In this document: piece after piece, positions 17,093-26,100 of the stretch
How positions within the stretch are numbered: the first letter of the stretch is position 1
How the letters are laid out: the number at the start of each line of letters is the position of its first letter
Assembly (NCBI GenBank): GCA_023399355.1
Contig: JAEWQC010000347.1
Coordinates: forward strand, 1 to 50,598
DNA length: 50,598 nucleotides
Origin: Bacillota bacterium
GTDB lineage: Bacteria > Bacillota > Clostridia > Acetivibrionales > DTU013
Direction: 5' to 3'
Position numbers and translations under genes: made by a program
Notes under the pieces: model-generated
The model's database searches: none
The model's input: the letters and a program-made list of their open reading frames with translations, nothing else
What the model was told of the DNA's origin: nothing

Positions 17093-18433
17093 ATGATGAA
17101 GGATTTATTCGGTAAACTTGGGGCGGATCCGGACAAGGATTTAAAAAGGCTTTTACGTGCGATCCAAAAGAATAAGGTCTCAATTCTGCCGACCGGAATG
17201 AAAAAGCATTTTGAAATAGCGAAGCTGAAGCCTGCCGGATTCAAGGATCATGATACCGTGCTTGGAATATCGATAGGCGGATCCAACACAAAGGTCGTGC
17301 TTGCTTCCATGAAAGCCGGCAGAATGGTTTTACATCATCTTTCAGCGAGGATGAATCCATCGTCAAAAACATTCTATACAGAATATTTTGACGATCTTCT
17401 GTTTGGAGACGCGCAAATAAGGGATTTTATCAATCATTCGGAAAGTCTGTGCATTGGAATTTCCATTGCTGTTCCTGTTATTGACGGCGTTCCGTACCAC
17501 AAAAGCAAAATACCGACGATAGATGGACTCATTGCCCGGGATTACGAGAAGGATGCCCCTACGCACCATTTGAGGGAAAACATGTTCGACTACTTAAAGG
17601 GGAAAGGGGTCAGCTGCAAATCGTTCTTCTGCCAGTTTGACTGTATAGTGGCAAACCACGGCGGAGCATCCCTTTGCGGCTTGGAACCGGAGGATAAAAC
17701 GCTGCTTCTTGTTTGCGGAACAGGTCTTGCTACCGCGATAGAGGAGCATACTGTATCGATTGGAATGGTAGATGCTCATGACAGTGAACTGGACGATGAA
17801 ACCCTGCTTCCTTTTGATCTTACGGAAGGCCACCAATACCAGTATGCCGTTGCAGGAAAAGGCCTGTACGGTATTATGGCAAGGGCGATTGCAATAAAGT
17901 CCCGGGAAGCAGGTTCAAAACTGTGCTTTAATGAACCAGCCAGTTATTTCAAGACTGCATATGATACCAAAACTGTGGTTGAAATATGGGAAAGCACACT
18001 CGGCTGCGGAATCGGAGCAAAAGCGGAGGAACTTTTCAAAACGCTAGGTCCCGAAGCTTTTTTGGAAGTAAAGGATATTGCTGCGGCAATAGTGAAACGT
18101 GCTATAACGGGACTGGCCAATTGTGCCGTGGCTACCATCTGTGCGAATTCCGACGGGAATAACAGGAAGCATACCGTCTTTTTTGAGGGAAGTATCGCCC
18201 TTAACGACAACATCCTTCCCAGGGTGAAAAATGAAATTCTTTGCAGAATCGGCACCAGCCCGGTTTTTGGTGAACTGAACATCTGCAGGCCGCCGGCGCC
18301 TTTTCTGGATAAAGCGTTACTGCCTGTATCAGCCGCCGGTCGGGACGTTTCTGAAAATGAACTGCGACAAGTTGATTTGACGGTCAAAGGAGTAATAACA
18401 TCGGCTGTAGCCGAAGATATTCTTAATAGCTGA
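17093..18433 (+). CDS. Hexokinase-family sugar kinase, paralogue 2
   Basis: I use the ATG at 17093, six bases after GGGGAG; a TTG at 17072 is possible but weak. The 446-residue product aligns along its whole length with the kinase at 6942: 'VLGISIGGSNTKV' (residues 57-69), 'IGISIAVPVIDGVPYHKSK', catalytic Asp in 'FFCQFDCIVANHGG', 'LLVCGTGLATA', 'HQYQYAVAGKGLYGIMAR', 'VFFEGSIA' and 'DLTVKGVITSAVAE'. The last motif is less hexokinase-like than in paralogue 1. The sugar-site 'SFP' of paralogue 1 is 'IAVP' here, so substrate choice may differ. It sits 64 bases after the GH2 gene and 41 before the sensor kinase gene, consistent with phosphorylating a sugar released by that glycosidase. Confidence 0.72.
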   Translation: MMKDLFGKLGADPDKDLKRLLRAIQKNKVSILPTGMKKHFEIAKLKPAGFKDHDTVLGISIGGSNTKVVLASMKAGRMVLHHLSARMNPSSKTFYTEYFDDLLFGDAQIRDFINHSESLCIGISIAVPVIDGVPYHKSKIPTIDGLIARDYEKDAPTHHLRENMFDYLKGKGVSCKSFFCQFDCIVANHGGASLCGLEPEDKTLLLVCGTGLATAIEEHTVSIGMVDAHDSELDDETLLPFDLTEGHQYQYAVAGKGLYGIMARAIAIKSREAGSKLCFNEPASYFKTAYDTKTVVEIWESTLGCGIGAKAEELFKTLGPEAFLEVKDIAAAIVKRAITGLANCAVATICANSDGNNRKHTVFFEGSIALNDNILPRVKNEILCRIGTSPVFGELNICRPPAPFLDKALLPVSAAGRDVSENELRQVDLTVKGVITSAVAEDILNS

Positions 18434-18474
18434 TATTGGCATAGAAACGGATACTTGAGACTGAATAGGATGTG

Positions 18475-20199
18475 ATGGCAATGCGGAGAAAAATCAGAGC
18501 GAATAAGGTTTTCCTGAAAATATTTCTGGTCACGGCATTAGCCGTAATCATTTCGGTCGTAAGTTGTCTTGCGTTTATTCTGACTTATTTAAGGTCCAAC
18601 TTTCAGGATCTGCTTTTCGAACGAAGCCGGGACTCCGTTCTTAAAATGACGGAACAAGTGTCAAATAATCTGGAAGAACTTGCATCTCTTGGACAAATCA
18701 TTGCTTTTGATGATTCTGTGCAGAAAACGCTGATTACAGCAAAAAAGACGACGGATAATGTTTTTAATTATTACTCCACGATCCAGACAGGGAAACAGGC
18801 CCTTAAGAAATATGTCACCCTTCGGTCTGATATTGTATATGATATCGTTTTGGTTAATAAAAATAATGAAATATTGGAAATGAATAATACTTACGATACA
18901 CTATTCAAAACAGAGGATTATTCCATTTTACATTCCAAAGAGAACGGCTTTGTCCCTCTTCACCTGTTCACATACAATGTGAATATCGGATATTGGCGGG
19001 TCATATCTTATGTCTGCAATGTCTACAGCAAGGACAATTATTCCTATATAGGCAAAATCGTCATACTTGCAAAAGATCAAGCTGTTATCGAAGATCTCCT
19101 CTATTTTGACAAAAATACTGGAATAAATCTTGAACTTTATAATCCGAATGGAACATTGTTTTACTCAACAGACAATACCCGGGATTTTAAAAGTGAATAT
19201 GAGAATCCTGATAATAGCCGTAATTACAACATTACTGAAAATCTCTCCATCGCAGGTTGGAAAATTATATGCTGTGTTTCGGGGAATCTCATCAACGACA
19301 GTATTAACAATACTTATCGTTTAATTTTTATTATTCTTATTTTGGTTCTGATCTTCATGATGATTATCATATACAGTCTTGTATTCAATATCACAAATCC
19401 GCTTTATAAGTTGATTGGTGGCATGCGGCGGGTTTCAAACGGAGAACGGAGTGTAAGTTTGTCTATTCATACCGGTGACGAAATTGAGGAAGTCTCACAT
19501 GTGTTCAATGAGATGGTTCATGATATTGAGACCAGAACACAGGAATTGCTGGAGAGTCAGAATAAAGAACATGAAACAAAAATTAGAATGCTGATTTACC
19601 AGATAAATCCCCATTTTATATATAATACACTCAATTGTGTGATCTGCCTTGCAAGGATGAATGACGATGAGGGGATCATTTCATTGACCAGAACCTTCAT
19701 TACATTGCTTCGCGGTGTGATCAGCACAGATACGAACAGCTATACCGTCATTCAGGATGAAATAAGTTATATTGATAATTATATAAAAGTACTTCAATAT
19801 AGTTATAATAATGTTCCTCAAATAAAATGGGAGGTCGATGAGGAATTGCTGGCAAATGAGATCCTTAAACAGACATTGTATCCGCTTGTGGAAAATAGTA
19901 TTTTTCATGGAATTCTACCCGTTGATCATCCAAGTGAGATTACAGTTTCCATAAAAAAACGAAAAGGAGATCTGATCATTGTTACAGTTGCCGATAATGG
20001 ACGCGGAATGAATGCCGATGAGGTGGAAAAACTTCGGGATCAACTGATGATAGGTGAATCTGTTGATGGAAAACATATCGGACTGCAGAATATCAATAAC
20101 CGTTTAAAATTGATATACAGCGACGCGAGTGCTATTTCAATAGAAAGCCATTTCGGCGAAGGTACGGTCATGTCATTTTCATATCCTGCTTCGCATTAA
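18475..20199 (+). CDS. YesM-type sensor histidine kinase
   Basis: About 574 residues; ATGs at 18475 and 18481 and a GTG at 18472 are all possible starts. The first membrane segment is near residues 13-38. An extracellular region of about 240 residues follows, and a second segment lies near 285-307. Then come a HAMP linker ('NPLYKLIGGMRRVSNGERS'), the His_kinase domain with His380 in 'QINPHFIYNTLN', and an ATP-binding domain with N-box 'LVENSIFHGI' and 'VADNGRGM'. This is the sugar-sensing YesM/LytS layout. Its partner should be the YesN regulator at 12897, although the two genes are split by a glycosidase and a kinase. It directly precedes the ABC importer genes, whose substrate it probably monitors. 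Confidence 0.93.
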   Translation: MAMRRKIRANKVFLKIFLVTALAVIISVVSCLAFILTYLRSNFQDLLFERSRDSVLKMTEQVSNNLEELASLGQIIAFDDSVQKTLITAKKTTDNVFNYYSTIQTGKQALKKYVTLRSDIVYDIVLVNKNNEILEMNNTYDTLFKTEDYSILHSKENGFVPLHLFTYNVNIGYWRVISYVCNVYSKDNYSYIGKIVILAKDQAVIEDLLYFDKNTGINLELYNPNGTLFYSTDNTRDFKSEYENPDNSRNYNITENLSIAGWKIICCVSGNLINDSINNTYRLIFIILILVLIFMMIIIYSLVFNITNPLYKLIGGMRRVSNGERSVSLSIHTGDEIEEVSHVFNEMVHDIETRTQELLESQNKEHETKIRMLIYQINPHFIYNTLNCVICLARMNDDEGIISLTRTFITLLRGVISTDTNSYTVIQDEISYIDNYIKVLQYSYNNVPQIKWEVDEELLANEILKQTLYPLVENSIFHGILPVDHPSEITVSIKKRKGDLIIVTVADNGRGMNADEVEKLRDQLMIGESVDGKHIGLQNINNRLKLIYSDASAISIESHFGEGTVMSFSYPASH

Positions 20200-20253
20200 C
20201 ACCGCACCTTCTTTTTGCGTAACTTGTAACGCATCGATTTAAAAAATTTTTTC

Positions 20254-20298
20254 GATTGTAGAAGTGAATTTTATTGCCGCTGCTGTTATTCAATGAAG
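20254..20298 (+). repeat. Dispersed repeat, left-end fragment
   Basis: The block ending in ATTGCCGCTGCTGTTATTCAATGA matches GAGTGTAG...CTTGCCGCTGCTGTGTTTCAACGA at 44501-44541 with few differences and short gaps. Only the outer end of the repeat family is present here. The rest of the 217-base gap up to the binding-protein gene is very AT-rich and probably carries its promoter, which I could not place with confidence. Confidence 0.55.
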
Positions 20299-20416
20299 AG
20301 AGATATCTTTTGTCTCGTTATATTTAAAAGTTATAAATTATAATAGTTTTGTTATGTATACTACTAAAAATTTTTATTCTATACTAGCTACATAATATTA
20401 AGGAGGAGGCAGTAAA

Positions 20417-21775
20417 ATGAAAAAATTTAACAAAGTACTAGTTATTCTGCTTACGCTTGCCATGTTGGTTTCTGTAAGTGCATGCGGCAGCGCGGATACA
20501 TCGGACGCATCCGCCGCTTCTACTACAGATGTAACGGCACCAGCAACCACACCGGCAGCAGAACCTGTAGCTGAAGGCGATCACGCCATTACAATCTGGT
20601 GCTGGGACGCAAGTGAATCCCGTGCTCAGATGCATGCGGATTTCACTAAGGAAATGGGCATTACAGTTAATTTGACATCAGTTCTTGCTATCGACATGGC
20701 TCAGAAACTACAGACAACTTTGGCAGCCGGCGGCGAGATGCCTGATATTGCATGGTCAGAAGCCACATATCGCGGAGCTTTGCTTAACCTCGGCATCTGG
20801 GAAGATATGACGAAGGCTCCCTACAATTTTGACAAATCAAAGGTTTTGGACTATCTTGTACAGCTTGAAACATCTGTGGACGGCCAATATATTGGACCTG
20901 AATGCCCGTCTGTTGCAGGAGTCGCATACAAACGCGGGCTCGCAAAGAAGTATCTGGGTACGGATGATCCTGCACAGCTTGAAAAAATGCTGCCTACATG
21001 GGAAGATTTTGTTAAAAAGGGACAAGAAGTACAGAAGGCTTCAAATGGGAAGGTATACATGTTCTCAAGCCTTGGTGCACTGGGGATTATCCTGAAGGGA
21101 CAAGGTACAACTCCTTTTGTAGTTGATAAGAAAATTACATTCCAGGATTCAATGAAGCCGATTCTTACACAATTAGCCCAGTTTGCAGCTGCAGGCGCAA
21201 CAGATGTATATGATTACGACTCTGCTGAAGAAGGTGCATCCTATGCGACTGATGAAAACATCTTCTATCCTTGTGCAAACTGGTCTGTAAACTTCACGAT
21301 TAAAACAAACGATAAAGACGGCCAGGGACGCTGGGGCTTTATGCTTCCTCCGAAAGGCGGCTTTGCAATGGGTGGCACAGTTATGGCTATTCCGGCAGCT
21401 GCAAAACATAAAGAAGATGCTGTAACTTACATCAAATACTTCTTCCAGGACGAAAGAGGAGCAGCTCTCCAGAAGCAGTATAAAGGCAATTTCTCTCCTT
21501 TCAAGGCAATCTATGAGAAATCTGAACCGTTCTACACAGCTGCTGACGAATGGTTTGCAGGTCAGGATGTTATGAAGGAAATCCAGACCCGTGTGCTTCC
21601 CAGCATTAAGAGCGTGAGGACTCCTGTTCCCTATGATCAGGATATCACTGACGTATACAACCTCGCTTGCAAGAGTATCAATGCAGCGAAGGGCAATGTA
21701 AATGTAGATGATCTTCTAAAGACAATGGCTGATGAACTTATAACAAATAATCCTGAACTGACTCGCGAGAATTAA
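20417..21775 (+). CDS. Sugar ABC transporter substrate-binding lipoprotein (family 1)
   Basis: 452 residues after a very strong AAGGAGGAGG site. The N-terminus is a lipoprotein signal: Lys-rich start, hydrophobic core and lipobox ending at Cys23 ('VSVSAC'), then a low-complexity Ser/Thr/Ala/Pro linker to about residue 55. The mature part reads as an extracellular solute-binding protein of the maltose/multiple-sugar class: 'ITIWCWDASESRAQMHADFTKEMGITVN', 'QTTLAAGGEMPDIAWSEA' and 'DAVTYIKYFFQDERGAALQKQYKGNFSPFK'. It would capture an oligosaccharide outside the cell for the permeases encoded next. No ATPase gene lies nearby; such systems usually share an MsmK-type ATPase encoded elsewhere. A hairpin after the gene suggests higher expression than the permeases. 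Confidence 0.92.
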   Translation: MKKFNKVLVILLTLAMLVSVSACGSADTSDASAASTTDVTAPATTPAAEPVAEGDHAITIWCWDASESRAQMHADFTKEMGITVNLTSVLAIDMAQKLQTTLAAGGEMPDIAWSEATYRGALLNLGIWEDMTKAPYNFDKSKVLDYLVQLETSVDGQYIGPECPSVAGVAYKRGLAKKYLGTDDPAQLEKMLPTWEDFVKKGQEVQKASNGKVYMFSSLGALGIILKGQGTTPFVVDKKITFQDSMKPILTQLAQFAAAGATDVYDYDSAEEGASYATDENIFYPCANWSVNFTIKTNDKDGQGRWGFMLPPKGGFAMGGTVMAIPAAAKHKEDAVTYIKYFFQDERGAALQKQYKGNFSPFKAIYEKSEPFYTAADEWFAGQDVMKEIQTRVLPSIKSVRTPVPYDQDITDVYNLACKSINAAKGNVNVDDLLKTMADELITNNPELTREN

Positions 21776-21830
21776 TCGCGTATCGTCTGGAAATCCAAAA
21801 AATATTTCGACTTAAAAACCTAAATGACTG

Positions 21831-21863
21831 GAAAGAGGAGGTTGCTAAGGCTCCTCCTCTTTC
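21831..21863 (+). terminator. Hairpin between binding-protein and permease genes
   Basis: GAAAGAGGAGG (21831-21841) and CCTCCTCTTTC (21853-21863) form a perfect 11-bp stem with an 11-base loop, followed by a T-rich but broken tail. It probably gives partial termination or protects the upstream message, as is common after binding-protein genes. Confidence 0.65.
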
Positions 21864-21902
21864 TTCATTTCTTCAAACGATATCCGAAAGCGCGGTGAAT
21901 TT

Positions 21903-22802
21903 ATGAAAGCTACAAAATTGAGAAGAAATACGATTACGCCGTACACGATGATAGCTCCCTTTTTCATTTTATACTTTGCTTTCAGCCTTTTTCCAATGCT
22001 TTTTTCATTAGGCGTCAGCTTTTTCAACTGGGGTGGTTTTGGTGATGCAAAATTTGTTGGTATAGATAATTATGTACGAGTATTTCATGATGCCAAATTT
22101 TACAAAGCCATAACCAATACCCTTATCATCTTTTGTTTTACAATTCCTATTGAACTTACAGTGGGCTTGTTGACTGCAACAGCGTTGAAGGACTTTTTTT
22201 CGAAGACGCGCAGTGCATTCCAGCTGTTTAATTTCCTGCCATATATCACAACACCGGTTGCGATCGGAATTATTTTTTCTCTGATATTTGACTGGAAATC
22301 GGGTGTTGTGAATGGAGTCCTCTCCACTTTCGGAGTTGACCCGATTTACTGGCTGGGCATCCCATGGGCATCGCGGGCTGTGGTTATAACGATGATTGTG
22401 TGGAAAGGCTATGGTTACAATATGATCATGTTCCTGGCCGGACTGTCCACGATTCCGGATGAATTATATCAGGCGGCAAAAATTGATGGAGCCAGCTGGT
22501 GGCAAGCTTTCCGGAAAATAACCCTTCCCATGCTCAGACCTATTTTTGTATTTGTTGTTACTACCAGTATTATCAACTCATGGAAGCTGTTCGATGAACC
22601 GCAGCTCCTGTTCAGCGGGGGGTCACAGCCGATCGGAGGTCCGGAGCGTTCCGTTCTGACGGTTATCATGCGCTATTATGAAGCTGCTTTCCGTAATTTT
22701 GAATTCGGTTACGGCTCAGCAATCGCCTATGTCCTGTTCATAATCATTGCAGTCTTTTCGATCATCAGCGTTAAGTCGATGAATCGCGACAATTCGATAT
22801 AA
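21903..22802 (+). CDS. Sugar ABC transporter permease, MalF/UgpA type
   Basis: 299 residues with six predicted membrane segments; the first is at about residues 14-40 ('TPYTMIAPFFILYFAFSLFPMLFSLGVSFFNW', interrupted here only for description). The coupling loop is 'IPDELYQAAKIDGASWWQAFRKITLPMLRP', the EAA motif of CUT1 permeases. The ribosome site is weak (GGTGAAT), so translation may be lower than that of the neighbours. It forms the channel with the next gene product for import of the sugar bound by the lipoprotein at 20417. Family call is secure. Confidence 0.93.
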   Translation: MKATKLRRNTITPYTMIAPFFILYFAFSLFPMLFSLGVSFFNWGGFGDAKFVGIDNYVRVFHDAKFYKAITNTLIIFCFTIPIELTVGLLTATALKDFFSKTRSAFQLFNFLPYITTPVAIGIIFSLIFDWKSGVVNGVLSTFGVDPIYWLGIPWASRAVVITMIVWKGYGYNMIMFLAGLSTIPDELYQAAKIDGASWWQAFRKITLPMLRPIFVFVVTTSIINSWKLFDEPQLLFSGGSQPIGGPERSVLTVIMRYYEAAFRNFEFGYGSAIAYVLFIIIAVFSIISVKSMNRDNSI

Positions 22803-22818
22803 AGGAGGTGGAACAGAT

Positions 22819-23640
22819 ATGACAAAAAGATTGTACACGAAAATCCCTATTAATATCCTGGTTGGTATGCTTTCCCTGGTCGCGTTGTTCCCTTTCTACC
22901 TTATGATAATTATGGGTACCCATTATAACGAGGATCTATATCAAGGCATAAAATTGTTGCCGGGGAAATATCTTTTGGAAAACCTCAATACGGTTTTAAA
23001 ACTGGATTATCCCAGATTTTACTTCAACAGTATTACGATTGCTGTCTGCAATACATTTGGAGGAGTTTTAGTCAGCTCCCTCGGCGGTTATGCTTTTGCG
23101 AAATATAATTTTAAAGGGAAAAAAGGGCTATTTACCTTTGTTATAGCAACACTTGCCATCCCGATGCAGTTGGGTCTCGTTGGCTATGTATTGGAAATGA
23201 GGAGCCTTGGCATAATCAATACGATCCTGCCATTGATTTTCAGCGGAATGGCTAGCGGCTTCGGCGTCTTTTGGATGACGCAGTATATCGGTTCATCCGT
23301 ACCTACGGAAATAATGGAGAGCGGGCGTATTGACGGATGCAATGACTATGGTGTTTTCTTCAAACTTGTTTTGCCGATTATCAAGCCTGCAATGATCACA
23401 ATTGCTCTGCTTCTGTTTTTGTGGTCCTGGAACAGCTATATGATTCCGCTTGTCATCGTTACAAAAAAGGAAAATTACACGGTACCTCTGTCAATTGCCA
23501 TGATCAGTACGGAATTCCGTACCGATTACGCTGCGCGCATTTTGTCGCTGGCTATTTCAACGATTCCGATCATAGGCATGTTTGCATTCGGTTCGAAATA
23601 TCTGATTCAAGGCTTGACGGCAGGCAGTGTGAAGGGCTAA
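22819..23640 (+). CDS. Sugar ABC transporter permease, MalG/UgpE type
   Basis: 273 residues, the usual size for the second CUT1 permease, starting after a strong AAGGAGGTGG site 16 bases past the first permease gene. Hydrophobic segments and the sequences 'NSITIAVCNTFGGVLVSSLGGYAFAKY', 'PTEIMESGRIDGCNDYGVFFKLVLPIIKPA' (EAA coupling loop) and the C-terminal 'KYLIQGLTAGSVKG' are diagnostic for MalG-type proteins. It completes the importer; the glycosidase gene that follows after 22 bases is probably in the same transcript, so transport and hydrolysis are produced together. Confidence 0.93.
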   Translation: MTKRLYTKIPINILVGMLSLVALFPFYLMIIMGTHYNEDLYQGIKLLPGKYLLENLNTVLKLDYPRFYFNSITIAVCNTFGGVLVSSLGGYAFAKYNFKGKKGLFTFVIATLAIPMQLGLVGYVLEMRSLGIINTILPLIFSGMASGFGVFWMTQYIGSSVPTEIMESGRIDGCNDYGVFFKLVLPIIKPAMITIALLLFLWSWNSYMIPLVIVTKKENYTVPLSIAMISTEFRTDYAARILSLAISTIPIIGMFAFGSKYLIQGLTAGSVKG

Positions 23641-23662
23641 TTGATTCAAAGGTGGTTAAAGT

Positions 23663-26083
23663 ATGAAAAAAAGAATTGTGTTGTCGCAAGGATGGAATTT
23701 ACAGGATTGTGAGACGAAAAAGGAGTATGCGATCACAAAAATGCCAATGCAGGTTCATTCTGTTTTGCAGGAATATGGCGTAATCAGTGATGGTTATATT
23801 TACGGGGATACTTCCGATTGCCGCTGGGTTCAGGAACATGAATGGACATATACTGCCGATTTTTCTTGTGAGGACTGTGAAAAGAAAGCGCTTATCAGTG
23901 TCGGGGGTATCGATACCTTTGCGGATATCTACCTGAACGATGCATTAATTGGTAGTCATGAAGACTTCTATCTCTCTGCCCGTTTTGATGTGACCGGAAA
24001 ATTGCGTCCGACGAACACGCTTCGCATTTTATTCCACGCCGTTCCTGACATCCTGCGTGAGCATGCGTCAAGAAATCCCCATCCGGAACGGATCGAACCA
24101 TACAGAATGATCCGCAAAAACTTTCATGATTTCATTACCTATCTTGGCGCCAAGCCGGACCTTATGAAGGTCGGCATATTTGACGATGTAGTGCTTGAAC
24201 TGATAGATACGGCGGAAATAAAGGACTTTGCAGTTGAGTATGTGTTGAATGACTCCCTGACTTCGGTTGAGGTCAGTGTAAAAGCGGAAACGACAGCCGC
24301 CTGCGAATTGAGAATCTCCGTGTCGCGTGACCAGACAGACCAATGCTTTACGGTCAGGTCTTCCGGAAATGAAACGGCTGTTTTTAAATTTTCCATCGAG
24401 AATCCTTCACTCTGGTATCCGCGGGGTTATGGGAAGCAATCGCTTTATTCATTCAGGGCGGAAGCGCTTTCAGGAGAAGGAGAACTTTTTGATGTTTCTG
24501 AAAGAAGGATTGGCTTCCGCAAAGTAACCATGGTGAACAATCTTGATTTTGTAATTAATCAGATTCCTGTAAAGCTCTGGGGAGCAAATCTAACCCCTGT
24601 TGAGGGCAAGACAGCGTGTGTTGACCGTGAACGCCTGATGCGGATATTTGAGCTTGCATACGATTGCAATATCAATACAATCCGTATCTGGGGCGAGGGG
24701 GAGCGCTATGATGATGAGTTCTATGACGAAGCCGACAGGAAAGGTGTCCTGATCTGGCAGGAATTTTTCTCCGGGAATTCAGCTTATCCCAATGACAGCC
24801 ATTTGAGGTCCCTGCTTCGCCGTGAAGCGGAAGAGCTTGTCCTGCGTTTGCGCCATCATCCTTCGCTGCTTCTGTGGTGCGGAGGGAATGAAACTTATTT
24901 GAACAGGGATTTCGGGTATCCGGGCGAAGAATATTACGGTTCGGAAATCGTAGAAAAGGATTATCGGGAAGTATGTGCGAAGCTGGACTGCGGACGCTAT
25001 TATCATGTCACATCTCCGTACGGCGGTGCATATTCCAACGACCCTTCCAACGGTGATACGCACAGTTATACGAATACCTGGTTTGTACCTGGTGGGGACT
25101 ATCCCAATTTTGTCAGTGAGAACCTGCGGGTTGCGCTTCCTGTATCACACAGTTTAATGCGGTATCTGCGGTTGGATAAAAAGCCTTTCGTTACATCCCT
25201 GATGCGGGATGGGTCGGATTATCCGTGGCCGGAGGAGTGGAATGCCATCACCTCTGCCGATTCCTGGTACAAGATTCCTCCGATCGAGCAGTTCTATGAT
25301 GCAGTTGATTTCGATTCGATGGTCTATCGCTTTGGCGCGGCAGCTGGCGTGTACCTGCGGGATTCAGTCGAAAGATACCGCCGTGGAAAGCCTGTGTGGG
25401 ATTCACAGGGCCGGCGCAGGTGTCAGGGACATCTTGTATGGAAACTTAATACCACAAGGCCGCATATTTACAGTTCCATCATAGACTATTACCTGGAACC
25501 GGGTATTCCGTATTATGCATTGAAGCGTGCTTATGAGCCGGTGCTTGTTTCCTTTGAAATAAGCGAACATATCTATGCATGGATTGTTAATGACAGTACG
25601 GAAACGGTCGAAGGAAATCTCATACTGCAATTGTACGACACTGCGGAAAATGACGTGGATAAGGAATTTACGGTTCCGGTTCGTGTTAAAGCGGGCCAGT
25701 CCCAGCTTGTCAGTTCTCTTGACGAGTTCGGGCAGTTCCTGCGGAACAGGTTGATTGTAGGAAGACTAGTAAAACAGGATAAGACGCCGGTTTCAACAGT
25801 CAGCATATTTGCAGACATCGAACGCCATTTGTCTTTCCCTGACGCAAAGCTAACGCTTTCGTCAGCAGGAAATGAACTTATTGTTGAAACCGATCGCTTT
25901 GCCAGATGTGTTGAGTTATCGGGCGAGAAAGAGGGAGACTTGTTTGGATTCTATTTTACCGACAATTATTTTGATTTACTTCCCGGCGAGAAAAAACATG
26001 TTGGAATCAAGAGCAGACATAGCAGTGGTAAGGTTACCGCAAAAGCACATTGGTCTGCAACAGAAACAGTAATTCAAATATAA
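23663..26083 (+). CDS. Glycoside hydrolase family 2, beta-mannosidase type (second of three)
   Basis: 806 residues, no signal peptide. N-terminal 'MPMQVHSVLQEYGVISDGYIYGDTSDCRWVQEHEWTY' matches the GH2 beta-mannosidase opening. 'GIDTFADIYLND' lies in the sugar-binding jelly roll. The TIM barrel has 'IRIWGEGERYDDEFYDEADRKGVLIWQEF'. The acid/base is Glu410 ('WCGGNET') and the probable nucleophile Glu486 ('VSENLR'), exactly 76 residues apart as in the other two copies. The C-terminal sandwich has 'FPDAKLTL' and 'TDRFARCVELSGE', shared with the first copy, so these two are the closest pair. It lies between the sugar importer and an aldo/keto reductase gene. The substrate is probably an imported beta-linked oligosaccharide. 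Confidence 0.88.
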   Translation: MKKRIVLSQGWNLQDCETKKEYAITKMPMQVHSVLQEYGVISDGYIYGDTSDCRWVQEHEWTYTADFSCEDCEKKALISVGGIDTFADIYLNDALIGSHEDFYLSARFDVTGKLRPTNTLRILFHAVPDILREHASRNPHPERIEPYRMIRKNFHDFITYLGAKPDLMKVGIFDDVVLELIDTAEIKDFAVEYVLNDSLTSVEVSVKAETTAACELRISVSRDQTDQCFTVRSSGNETAVFKFSIENPSLWYPRGYGKQSLYSFRAEALSGEGELFDVSERRIGFRKVTMVNNLDFVINQIPVKLWGANLTPVEGKTACVDRERLMRIFELAYDCNINTIRIWGEGERYDDEFYDEADRKGVLIWQEFFSGNSAYPNDSHLRSLLRREAEELVLRLRHHPSLLLWCGGNETYLNRDFGYPGEEYYGSEIVEKDYREVCAKLDCGRYYHVTSPYGGAYSNDPSNGDTHSYTNTWFVPGGDYPNFVSENLRVALPVSHSLMRYLRLDKKPFVTSLMRDGSDYPWPEEWNAITSADSWYKIPPIEQFYDAVDFDSMVYRFGAAAGVYLRDSVERYRRGKPVWDSQGRRRCQGHLVWKLNTTRPHIYSSIIDYYLEPGIPYYALKRAYEPVLVSFEISEHIYAWIVNDSTETVEGNLILQLYDTAENDVDKEFTVPVRVKAGQSQLVSSLDEFGQFLRNRLIVGRLVKQDKTPVSTVSIFADIERHLSFPDAKLTLSSAGNELIVETDRFARCVELSGEKEGDLFGFYFTDNYFDLLPGEKKHVGIKSRHSSGKVTAKAHWSATETVIQI

Positions 26084-26100
26084 ATGAAGAGGTGTTTATA

